Assembly: GCA_028751875.1 (NCBI GenBank)
Contig: CM054158.1
Span: forward strand, 360,001-424,000
Direction: 5' to 3'
Source: Rapana venosa
Taxonomy: Eukaryota > Mollusca > Gastropoda > Neogastropoda > Muricidae
Length of the DNA: 64,000 bases
Part shown: piece by piece, positions 55,735 to 64,000 of the stretch
Numbering within the stretch: position 1 is the first letter of the stretch
Layout of the letters: every line of letters starts with the position of its first letter
The notes under the pieces: generated by a model
Seen by the model: only the letters and a program-made list of their open reading frames with translations
Database searches by the model: none
What the model was told of the DNA's origin: nothing
Translations under genes and position numbers: made by a program

Positions 55735-58700
55735 ACAAAGCCATGGTGTTGAAGAAGTCCTCGTGATGATGAAGCCCAGGTATCATGGCAATGAAGATTT
55801 CGCTAGTGATGATGAAAGCCCTGTGGAGATATTTTGGTGATGATCAAGTCCCAACGACGATGTCTTGGCATTGTTGAACTCTTAACAATGATGAAATATT
55901 TGTGTAAAAAAGTCCCAGCTGTAAAAGAGTCTTGGTGCTGAAGTCTTTTTGTTGATAAAGTATTTTCGTGGATGAAGTCTTTTTGTTGTTGTTTAGTTTC
56001 AATAAAGTCTTTATGTTGAAGAAGTCTCATTGTTGAAGAAGTCCTGATGTAGATGAAGTCTTGGTGTTGAAAAAAAAAAGCTTGGCTTAAAAGAAGAGTT
56101 AGTGTAGATGAAGACAGGTGTTGTAGAAGTCTTGACTTTATAGAAGTTTTGGTGTAGCTGAAATCTCCGTGTTGAAGAAGTCTTGGCACTGATGAAATCT
56201 CGGTGGTGATGAAGTCTTGGTAGTGATGAAATTTCGGTGGTGATGAAGTCTTGGTACTGATGAAGACTTGGTGGTGATGAAGACTTGGTGGTGATGAAGA
56301 CTTGGTGATGATGAAGACTTGGTATTGAAGAAGGATTGTCAATGATGAAGTCTTGGTGGTGATGAAGACTTGGTGATTGAAAAGAATGATTGACAATGAA
56401 GACTTGGTGTTGATGAAGTCTTGCTGATGAAGTCTTGGTGTTGATGAAGTCTTGGTGAAGATGAAGTTTTGGCAGTGATGAAATCTTGGTGAAGATGAAG
56501 CTTTGGCAGTGATGAAGTCTTGGTGAAGATGGAAGTTTTGGCAGTGATGAAGTCTTGGTGAAGATGGAAGTTTTGGCAGTGATGAAGTCTTGGCACAGAT
56601 GAAGTCTTGGCAGTGATGAAGTTTTGGCACAGATGAAGTTTTGGCACAGATGAAGTCTTGGCATTGATGAAGTCTTGGCTAGTGATGAAGTCTTGGTGAT
56701 GATGAAGTCTTGGAACTATTGAAGTCTTTGTGTTGATGAAGACTTGGTCATGATGAAGTCTTTGTATTGATGAAGACTTGGTCATGATGAAGTCTTGGCA
56801 CTGATGAAGTCTTTGTGTTGACGAAGACTTGGTCATGATGAAGTCTTGGCACTATTGAAGTCTTGGCACTGATGAAGTCTTAGTGCTGTTGAGGTTTTGG
56901 CACCAATGAAGTTTTGCTGCTGATGAAGTCTTGGTGCAGATGAAGTCTTGGCACTGATAAAGTTTTGATGATGATGAAGCTGTGCCGGAGAAGTGTTGCT
57001 GCTGATGAAGTTTTAGCACTAATGAAGTCATTGTGTCAGAGAAGTGTTGGCACTGATGAAATCTTTGTGTCAGAGAAGTTTTGGCACTGTTGAAGTTTTG
57101 GCACTGATGAAGTCTTGACACTACTGAGGTCTTGGCACTGATGAAGTCTTAGTGCTGTTGAGGTTTTGGCACCAATGAAGTTTTGCTGCTGATGAAGTCT
57201 TGGTGCAGATGAAGTCTTGGCAATGATGAAGTCTTGGCACTGGTGAAGTCTTGGTACTGGTGAAGTCTTGGCACTGATGAAGTCTTGGCACTGATGAAGT
57301 CTTGGAACTGATGAAGTCTTAGCGCTGATGAAGTCTTGCCACTGATGAAGTCTTTGTATTGATGAAGTCTTGGCGCTGATGAAGTCTTGGTGCTGATGAA
57401 GTCTTGGCACTGATGAAGTCTTGGTGCTGATGAAGTCTTGGCACTGATAAAGTCTTGGTGCTGATGAAGTCTTGGCACTGATGAAGACTTGGCGCTGATG
57501 AAGACTTGGTGCTGATGAAGACTTGGTGCTGATGAAGTCTTGGCACTGATGAAGTCTTGGCACTGATGAAGACTTGGCACTGATGAAGTCTTGGCACTGA
57601 TGAAGACTTGGTGCTGATGAAGTCTTGGAACTGATGAAGTCTTAGCGCTGATGAAGTCTTGCCATTGATGAAGTCTTTGTGTTGATGAAATCTTGGTGCT
57701 AATGAAGTCTTTGTGTTGATGAATCTGGTGTTGAAGATGTGGCGCTGATGAAGTTTTAGCACTGATAAAGACTTTGTATTGATGAAGTCTTGGCACTGAT
57801 GAAGTCTTGGCACTGATGAAGACTTGGTGCTGATGAAGACTTGGTGCTGATGAAGTCTTGGCACTGATGAAGACTTGGCGCTGATGAAGACTTGGTGCTG
57901 ATGAAGTCTTGGCACTGATGAAGTCTTGGCACTGATGAAGACTTGGTGCTGATGAAGACTTGGCACTGATGAAGACGTGGCGCTGATGAAGACTTGGTGC
58001 TGATGAAGACTTGGCACTGATGAACACTTGGCGCTGATGAAGTCTTGGCACAGATGGAGTCGTGGCACTGATGAAGTCTTGGTGATGATGAAGTTTTGGC
58101 ACTGATGAAGTCTTAGCACTATTGAAGTCTTGGCACTGATGAAGTCTTGGCGCTGATGAAGTCTTGGCACTGATGAAGTTTTGGCACTGATGAAGTCTTG
58201 GCGCTGATAAAGTTTTGGCACTGATGAAGTCTTGGCGCTGATAAAGTTTTGGCGCTGATAAAGTTTTGGCACTGATGATGTCTTGGTGCAGATGAAGTAT
58301 TGGCACTGATGAAGTCTTGGCACTGATGAAGTCTTGGCACTGATTTAGTCTTGGCACTGATGAAGTTTTGATGATGATAAAGCTGTGTGAGAGAAGTGAT
58401 GCTGCTGATGAAGTTTTGGCACTAATGAAGTGATCGTGTCAGAGAAGTGTTGGCACTGATGAAATCTTTGTGTCAGAGAAGTTTTGGCACTGATGAAGTT
58501 TTGGCACTGAAGAAGTTTTGGCACTGAAGAAGTTTTGGCACTGATGAAGTCTTGGTGCTTATAAAGTCCTGGTGTCAAAGTCTTTGTATTGATGAAGTCT
58601 TGGCACTGATGTTGATGGAGCCTTTATGTTGATGAAGTATTTATGCTGATGAGGTCTTAGCACTAATGAAGCTTTGGCACTGATGAATTCTTTGTGATGA

Positions 58701-59240
58701 TGAAGCCTTGGCACTGATGAAGTCTTTGTATTGATGAAATCTTGGAGCAGATGAAGTCTTGCCACTATGAAGTCTTTGCGTTGATGAAGTCTTTGTGTTG
58801 ATGAAGTCTTGGTGCTGATTAAGTCTTGGCACTGATGAAGAATTTGTGTTAGTGAAGTCTTTCTTGGTTGATGAAGTCTTTGTGTTAGTGAAGTCTTTCT
58901 TGGTTGATGAAGTCTTTGATGAAGTCTTGGTGCTGGTGAAGTCTTGTGTTGATGTGTCTTTGTGTTGATCAAGTCTTTGTGTTGATGAAATTTTGGCACT
59001 GATGAAGCCTTTGTGATGCTGAAGGCTTTGTATTGATAAATTCTTGGTGTTGAAGTCTTTGTGTTGATGAAGTTTTGGTGCTGATGAAGTCTTTGTGTTG
59101 ATGAAGACTTGCGCTGATGAAGTCTTGGTGATAAGTCTTGCGTTAATGAAGTCCTAGTGTTGATGAGGTTTTGGTGATGATACAGGTACTGAAGACTTGG
59201 CAAAGACGACGTCTTGGCGATGGGTTCAGTTCTGAAGTCA
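55735..59240 (+). repeat. 17-bp minisatellite, unit 5, about 3.5 kb
   Basis: Roughly 200 units of GATGAAGTCTTGGCACT and variants (GGTGCTGATGAAGACTT, GGCGCTGATGAAGTCTT, TTTGTGTTGATGAAGTC). At 56430-56620 it forms a 34-bp composite with GTGAAGATG; at 57060-58550 it is most regular. The plus strand has stops, but the minus strand lacks them in all three frames over long spans, giving frames of 402, 334, 275, 217 and 214 codons. A segment near 56880-57190 recurs near 58350-58510 (GTGTCAGAGAAGTGTTGGCA), a larger internal duplication. Confidence 0.95.
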
Positions 59241-59463
59241 TGGTGGCAAGTCCTGAGGATGATTATTATTATGAATATGTTATCTCAAAACAGGAAAAAA
59301 TATGTGCATTAGTCATAAAGCAAAGAATCAACACTATCTTTAAAAATATGAAAAAAATTCACCACAGAAAATGGTGCAATACGGCATCAATGTAATATTA
59401 CCACTATGCAGAAATTGCACTAAAAAATAAGATCACAAATAAAAATGTATACACAAAAATATC

Positions 59464-59640
59464 AAGGGGTGGAACAGCCTAGCGGTTAGAGCATTCATGA
59501 TCTGGTCTGGGATCAAGCCATCACGGGGACAACAACGCACAAATCCAACATAACTCAGTCAAGGGTCCAGGCCCCAGTGCCAAAATTAGCACACCCATTT
59601 CTTTTACCAAGTCCCAAGGTGATGAGTTCCTACTGTAACT
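59464..59640 (+). mobile_element. tRNA-derived SINE head, fragment
   Basis: GGTGGAACAGCCTAGCGGTT with box-A-like CAGCCTAGCGG and a perfect box B (GATCAAGCC at about 59511). The body is short and not assigned. Confidence 0.6.
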
Positions 59641-60400
59641 ACCACCAGCTGGGCTGGGACATATTATGTGCACCACAACATGCATGAATAATCATTGAGA
59701 GGGAGACAAATAGACAGAGGGTGATGGTGGGTGGGGTGTGAGTGAGTTGGTAGGTAAACAGGTGAATGAAAAACAACAGCTCAAAGTGCCCATCTGTATG
59801 ATTCTTAGCCCAAAGTCTCTGTGAACTACATAATGCTTCCCTCAGCCCATATTGCATCTCACACTTATTTTGTGTTGCTTCACACTGCAAATGGTTGATA
59901 TTGCTGATACATACATGGTAAGAACACTAAAGTAGAAACATTCGTTTTATGAGACTGCTATAATGATGTGGCTCATCTCTCTGCTTCACTGTCTCTTTAA
60001 GAAATGCAAAACTACCCAATAAATAGGAGTTGAAATAACAGAATTCTATAAACTGGTGTTGAACAGATGTATAGAACTCACCTGGGAGTGGACACAACAG
60101 ACAGCTTCCAAAGTATGCTGCAACTTCCAATGTTCAACCTTGAACCTGGCAGCCCTCCAACCTGAAGCAAAATTATTGTCATTGTTAACCTGTCATGTTT
60201 TAATAACTATCTTTTTCTTCCCATGATACTATCTTTATTTGTCGTTGCTTCATTTATTGAAAGATTGGTCAGCTTTTTTCATACCTCAGCTAGAGCTCTG
60301 AGGTTCATTAATAATTAGATTTTGCATATGAAACTGTTTGCTCACAATAAAGGTAGCTGTATTCTGACTTAAGGGATTCTTTCTAAACATGTCATCAGTG
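59640..60400. other. Low-repeat DNA holding a candidate exon
   Basis: Apart from the splice-bordered segment listed separately at 60082-60161, nothing is recognisable. Confidence 0.4.
60082..60161 (-). other. Candidate internal exon, 80 bp
   Basis: On the minus strand an acceptor-like AATTTTGCTTCAG|G precedes and a strong donor ACTCCCAG|GTGAGTTCTA follows. Two of the three frames are open across all 80 bases, with different peptides; neither resembles a family I know. Cysteines are present in both. The upstream pyrimidine tract is only moderate. It could be a real exon of a minus-strand gene, a non-coding exon or chance. A start codon followed by a short hydrophobic, signal-peptide-like stretch lies upstream on the same strand at 61501-61445, but no firm donor links the two. 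Confidence 0.25.
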
Positions 60401-60404
60401 CACA

Positions 60405-60700
60405 TGCGTTTTTGTTTGTTTTAAATTGTGTCATCTACTCCTACTGGCACACAATGACCTTCTCTTCCAAAAGATGGAATGGGTTTTAACATGTTTTTAA
60501 TATGTTCTGTGTGCATTCATACACTGAACCTTGGTTTACAGTCTCATCCAGAGGACTTCTGGGGGAGTGGAGCTAGTACTGTTAACTCCTGTGGAGAAAT
60601 TCTTTCTAGCTGGCATCTCAGTGGTATCTAGCTTGAACTGTGCTAATTGCCAGCTCAACACTGTAAGAGCTAAGCTATCCTGCCCCTGAATGGTAATACA
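60405..60700 (-). mobile_element. SINE family A, near full length, decayed (inverted)
   Basis: Head near 60695 on the minus strand (GGGGCAGGATAGCTTAG, box-B-like GTTCAAGCT), then AGTTAACAGTACTAGCTCCA, CTCTGGATGAGACTGTAAAC, GAACATATTAAAAACATG and TCATTGTGTGCCAGTAGGAG. Heavily mutated. Confidence 0.8.
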
Positions 60701-60709
60701 ACCTTCATG

Positions 60710-61770
60710 AATTACTGTTACCACACCTGAAACGAGGCAATGCAAAAAAATGCCAGGGGGTTCATGAATTACATAACCCTCAAAATCTCAAATAGAAGTT
60801 TTATCTAACCATTTATTTTCTTCCTAAATGAAACATTTTTAGTGCAAACACTCATACACATACACTCACATTTAAGCTCAGCAAGAACAAAAAGCGTGGG
60901 CTTTCCAAGCTTGTTACCTTTGTACCTCTTTCAATCCAGTACCATTTTTACAAACTTCCTTTAAAAAAAACAAAAAACTATGGCCAGTACCATTTTTACA
61001 AACTAAGTTAAAAACTATGTTAATATCGGCATGCACTCTACTAATACATCAGTGGATAACGAACTAATATCCCCATTAGGTCGACTAAATTATTTCATGT
61101 CAGTGCATGAACAGTTCAGATCTCCCCTGCCATACTGGCACTGATCAGGCTTCTTCAACCTACCTGAAAGCATCTGACATGGAGTCTTTTATTCATACAC
61201 TATAAAGATTACACACAAAAGTAATGTCCGCTAAAGCTTTTAGCTACAAAATACCTAGACCACGAAAATAATGGTTTTAAATCACCTGTATTGTTTTTAT
61301 CAAACACGCCTGCCTTTGACCACACAAAGCGTGTGCTGTGAGCTCTTTGATTATCTAAATGCCGAAAACAAAGAAAACCATCGGGCATGGCTGGTAATGT
61401 GAGTGGAGACCACGAGCATTCAACTTTTTCACTGACAACATTGATAGATCGTCAGCAATCGCTACAATTAAAAGGGCACAGTGCCCCAGGATCATTTTCA
61501 TCGCTCCTTTTATTTTTACCAATATTTCACCGGGCTTAGACAACAGAAGATGGAGGAAAAGAAGGGGTGGCTTTTGTACATTCGGCGGGAGTTCAAAAGA
61601 TTATACAAGATTTCTGTATATCGTTGATAAATTGTGCAAAGCTCTTCTATAATTATGATTACTGAAAGCAGTTCTGAAGATGTAGCACCTAGACTATTAA
61701 TTTTTATTGCATGCCGAAGTTTCACACCTTTAATAAAGAAAAAAAACAAAAACAAAACAAAACAAAAACG
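60710..61770. other. Low-repeat DNA, weak coding hint only
   Basis: No repeats. The minus-strand frame 61543-61355 has an internal ATG at 61499-61501 followed by about a dozen hydrophobic residues, a possible signal peptide. There is no promoter motif and no convincing donor, so I do not call a gene. Confidence 0.25.
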
Positions 61771-61773
61771 GCA

Positions 61774-61799
61774 GGGGGGGGGGGGGGGGGGGGGGGGGG
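61774..61799 (+). repeat. 26-base G homopolymer
   Basis: Uninterrupted G run after an A/AAC-rich stretch. Confidence 0.9.
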
Positions 61800-61957
61800 A
61801 GAACGCTGACTATACAAAGGGAAGCCACCCCTACTATACCAAGCGCAGAGTTCGTAAAGCAGTGCTTTCACTTACCAAATGATGGCAAGCCAAAACAAAA
61901 TTTAATATGAATATGTGAATATTCATATAAAATAATAATAAAGCCAAGCGAGCACAT

Positions 61958-62070
61958 GTGCGTGTGTGTGTTTGTGGTGTGTGCGTGTATGGAGTGTGTG
62001 TTTGTGCGCGCGTGCGCGCGTGCATGCGTGCACGCGCCACGTGTTGTGTGTTTGTTGTGTCGTGCACGGA
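61958..62070. repeat. (GT)n/(GC)n-rich microsatellite
   Basis: GT with CGCGCGTGCGCGCG insertions, degenerate at both ends. Confidence 0.85.
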
Positions 62071-62094
62071 CACGCTGCCCCTATATTTTATTTT

Positions 62095-62525
62095 TATTAT
62101 TTATAATTCTTTATTTTGATGATAATGGAATAAACACTCCAGTGTGTTTTTTTACACTCCAATCGGTTTTTTTTCATTTTTTTTCTTTTCTTTTCTTCTC
62201 TCTTTCTTCTTCTTCTTCTTCGTTTTTTTTACATGCAGTCCATCTGTACAAGCAGTTGTCCATTCCCACTGACACAACAAGCCTACTTTTCTGTAAGTTA
62301 ATGTGTGCACAAGATCGAAAATGCACGCAGATTACAGCCTCGCTTAATATTGTCTCACCCGAAGGACACCTTCCCGGGGAGTGGAGTCGGCACTGATGTT
62401 AACCCCAGGGAGGGAATCCCCATGAACGGGCCTTTCCTTGGTGGTTGAACATGGGCTCATGCCCGGGCCGTCAGATTGCCAGCACAACTTGCAAGCTCCA
62501 GCCACCAGGTTATCCCGTCCCACTG
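62095..62525 (-). mobile_element. SINE family A, near full length (inverted)
   Basis: On the minus strand: head near 62520 (GTGGGACGGGATAACCTGG), a decayed box B, GGGGTTAACATCAGTGCCGA, CTCCACTCCCCGGGAAGG, TCCTTCGGGTGAGACAATAT, the mid core, then ACACTGGAGTGTTTATTCCA and TTATCATCAAAATAAAG at the 3' end. A pyrimidine expansion (62160-62235) lies near the 3' end. Confidence 0.8.
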
Positions 62526-62527
62526 TG

Positions 62528-62572
62528 TGTGTTTTGGGGGGGAGGGGGGGGGGGGGAGGGGGGGGCGGCACA
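62528..62572 (+). repeat. G-rich run
   Basis: G runs of 7, 12 and 8 separated by single A, at the outer edge of the SINE head. Confidence 0.85.
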
Positions 62573-62874
62573 AGGCGGTGAGGCATGCTTGAGTGAGGGG
62601 AGTGGGAGAGAGAGAGAGAGAGCCGGAGTGTGTAGTGTGTGTCCCAAGGACCTACTAGACTAAAGAAATAGGTGAATTTGCAGGTGAAGGTGTGCTTTGG
62701 GCATTAGAGTGGCATTAGCCCATGTGAATGTTTATCTTGCAAACCGTATTGATGGCAGTCTCAATTTGCTGTTTGTTATTTTGTTGTTGTTTTTAATGGG
62801 CCTCAGTTGTATGCAGGTCATGACCAACCATCATTGTTTTTCCCTTTGGGTGCTTCACATGTAGACCCTATATT

Positions 62875-63205
62875 TTGTTTTTCTCAAAGATAATGAAATA
62901 AGGACTCAAGTGCGGTTGCTGTTGTTGTTGTTTTTAAACAAGTCCCCATATGCATGTGGTTTTGTAAGTTTTGTGATCTGTTCCCATCGAAACACAATGC
63001 TAAGTAGAACAGGTTTTTAGGAGTGCTCAAGATGTTCTGCATACGTTGCATAGGCTGGTTTATAGTCTCATCCAAAGGACTTTTGAGGGGAGTGGAGTCG
63101 GCACTGATGTTAACTCCAAGGGGAACATCCCCTTGAACGGGTTTGAACCCAGACTGTCAAATCGTGAGCGCAAAGCTCTAACCACCAGGCTATCCCAGTT
63201 TGAAG
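62875..63205 (-). mobile_element. SINE family A, full length (inverted)
   Basis: The best complete copy. Minus strand: head with TAGCCTGGTGG (one mismatch to box A) and a perfect box B (GTTCAAACC), then GGAGTTAACATCAGTGCCGA, CTCCACTCCCCTCAAAAGTC, CTTTGGATGAGACTATAAAC, GCAGAACATCTTGAGCACTC, TCGATGGGAACAGATCACAA, CACTTGAGTCCTTATTTCAT and TATCTTTGAG. The frame at 62884-63075 lies inside it. Confidence 0.9.
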
Positions 63206-63284
63206 AAATGTCCCTTTTAATTTTTTTTTACTCAGGCTGACGGTATGGATGACACCGTTCTCAGAATGCAATCTGTAACATTTA

Positions 63285-63445
63285 TTTTATTTTATTCTTT
63301 TATTTTGAGGATAATGGAATAAGCACTCATGTGCTTTTAAAAAAAAAATCTAGTCACTGTGTGTATGCAGTTTTGTCAGTCATCAGTTCCCACCGGCACA
63401 CAATAGCCTACTCTTCCGAAAAGCGGAACGGGTTTTAACACAACA
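63285..63445 (-). mobile_element. SINE family A, 3' half (inverted)
   Basis: Minus strand: GTTAAAACCCGTTCCGCTTT, TCGGAAGAGTAGGCTATTGT, GTGCCGGTGGGAACTGATGA, AAAGCACATGAGTGCTTATT, CCATTATCCTCAAAATAAAA and an AATAA tail. The 5' half is absent. Confidence 0.85.
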
Positions 63446-63497
63446 TGGAGAGGGATGGGCTATGCCAGATTGGGTTTTGGGAGCGTTTTTCGTTCTT

Positions 63498-63545
63498 CGG
63501 CTAAAGCTCGGAGGTGCACCAATGGTGAGATGTCTGCCCCATGCC
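63498..63545 (-). repeat. Repeat D fragment
   Basis: Minus strand: CATCTCACCATTGGTGCACC and TCCGAGCTTTAGCCGAAGAA. Confidence 0.65.
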
Positions 63546-63734
63546 ACCGTTTATCCCCCACCATTAACCTAAGCGCATTTTGACTTCGGGGCTTCTGCCA
63601 GGTTTAATTTGTATATGGCATAGGCCTACTGGCTGAAAACGTCAGTGCAAGGCCCTAAGAACTCTTAAAAGAGTTCCAGAAGTCAAGCCATAGCTTAATA
63701 CATAGGGAGACATATTTAGTTAATTTTATTTCAA

Positions 63735-64000
63735 GTAAAATGAGTATGCACTTATGAGCTATTTTATTTATTTATTTTTAAATATCCAGTCCACCCTTGT
63801 GTGTGGTTTTGTAAGTTTTGTCCTCCATTCCCACCAGCACAAAATGGCTTACCTTTCCGAAAGGCAGAATCAGTTTTAAAGTGCGTGCAAGATATTCGTA
63901 AAGGGGACATCGGTTTTTTTTTCTCAGCTAAAGCTCCGAGAGTCACAAATAGTGAGATTTTGCGTATGCACGTTCTTGCCTACCATGAAGGTAGCCGCAT
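63735..64000 (-). mobile_element. Repeat D joined to SINE family A core, runs off the window
   Basis: Minus strand order is repeat D first (ATGCGGCTACCTTCATGGTA, CAAAATCTCACTATTTGTGA, CGGAGCTTTAGCTGAGAA), then a family A core (CAGATTCTGCCTTTCGGAAA to ACAAAACTTACAAAACCAC). This is the reverse of the order at 14970-15385. The right boundary is outside the window. Confidence 0.75.

Larger units (their letters stand above)
51112..59260 (+). repeat. Macrosatellite unit 5 (about 8.1 kb, terminal)
   Basis: Alpha-1 (51112-51970, pyrimidine tract 51750-51968); 58-bp VNTR of three copies (52142-52318); alpha-2 (52705-53475, pyrimidine tract 53245-53475); SINE A core (53765-53980); repeat D (54661-54765, with part of the upstream spacer deleted); a broken SINE A (54998-55113); and a greatly expanded minisatellite (55735-59240). 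The array ends after the minisatellite boundary near 59260, with no flank or pyrimidine tract following. Confidence 0.85.

Noticed and set aside
57149..58357. 402-codon minus-strand open frame, and similar frames of 160-334 codons at 44622-45479, 44824-45309, 55803-56630 and 57319-58323
   Set aside because: All are read-through of the stop-free 17-bp minisatellite. Overlapping phases encode the same 17-residue repeat, and there is no start context, signal peptide or non-repeat domain.

Overview
The window is nuclear DNA from an animal, made almost entirely of repeats. Dinucleotide and trinucleotide microsatellites, several tRNA-derived SINE families, a decayed non-LTR retrotransposon and long tandem arrays fill it. 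The SINE modules (a 'GTAAAAGAACCCA-GGCAACA' core, and a GGAGAGCAG-CCGAATTTC module ending in a GCGCTATATAAATTCCAT tail) look to me like those of gastropod molluscs; this is recalled knowledge, not a database result. No complete protein-coding gene could be supported. The longest open frames, up to 402 codons on the minus strand at 57149-58357, come from a 17-bp tandem repeat and are not genes.

Layout. 1-5830: minisatellites (46, about 66 and about 133 bp units), two opposed copies of a tRNA/5S-rRNA-like SINE, and GT runs. 5836-6960: the 3' end of a CR1/L2-like LINE on the minus strand, frameshifted and cut off by a CT/CA microsatellite. 7000-8400: microsatellites and a 37-base G run. 8480-13400: a degenerate AT-rich tandem array of about 4.9 kb, broken by two SINE pieces. 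13400-23800: mostly low-repeat DNA with scattered SINEs and three short tandem arrays. 23970-27590: diverged relatives of the modules that follow. 27588-59260: a tandem macrosatellite of five units (about 5.2, 6.8, 6.7, 4.8 and 8.1 kb), each with two related modules of about 0.8-0.9 kb, strand-fixed pyrimidine tracts, a 58-bp VNTR and a 17-bp minisatellite. 59260-64000: low-repeat DNA followed by a cluster of minus-strand SINEs.

History that can be read from the array. A diverged unit beside it (26540-27590) has one copy of the 58-bp sequence that is present 12, 4, 2, 3 and 3 times in the five units. Units 1 and 4 share the same deletion of about 1.9 kb, and about 5 kb spanning units 1-2 is nearly identical to the units 4-5 segment 18.2-18.3 kb further on, so block duplication has occurred. 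One SINE entered unit 2 after duplication and left a 13-bp target duplication, with matching empty sites in the other four units. About 1.4 kb of unit 3 is full of small indels and may be poorly corrected sequence.

Genes and regulation. Only splice-like sequences hint at genes: an 80-bp candidate exon at 60082-60161 (minus) and a weaker one at the left edge. No promoter, CpG island or terminator could be supported.
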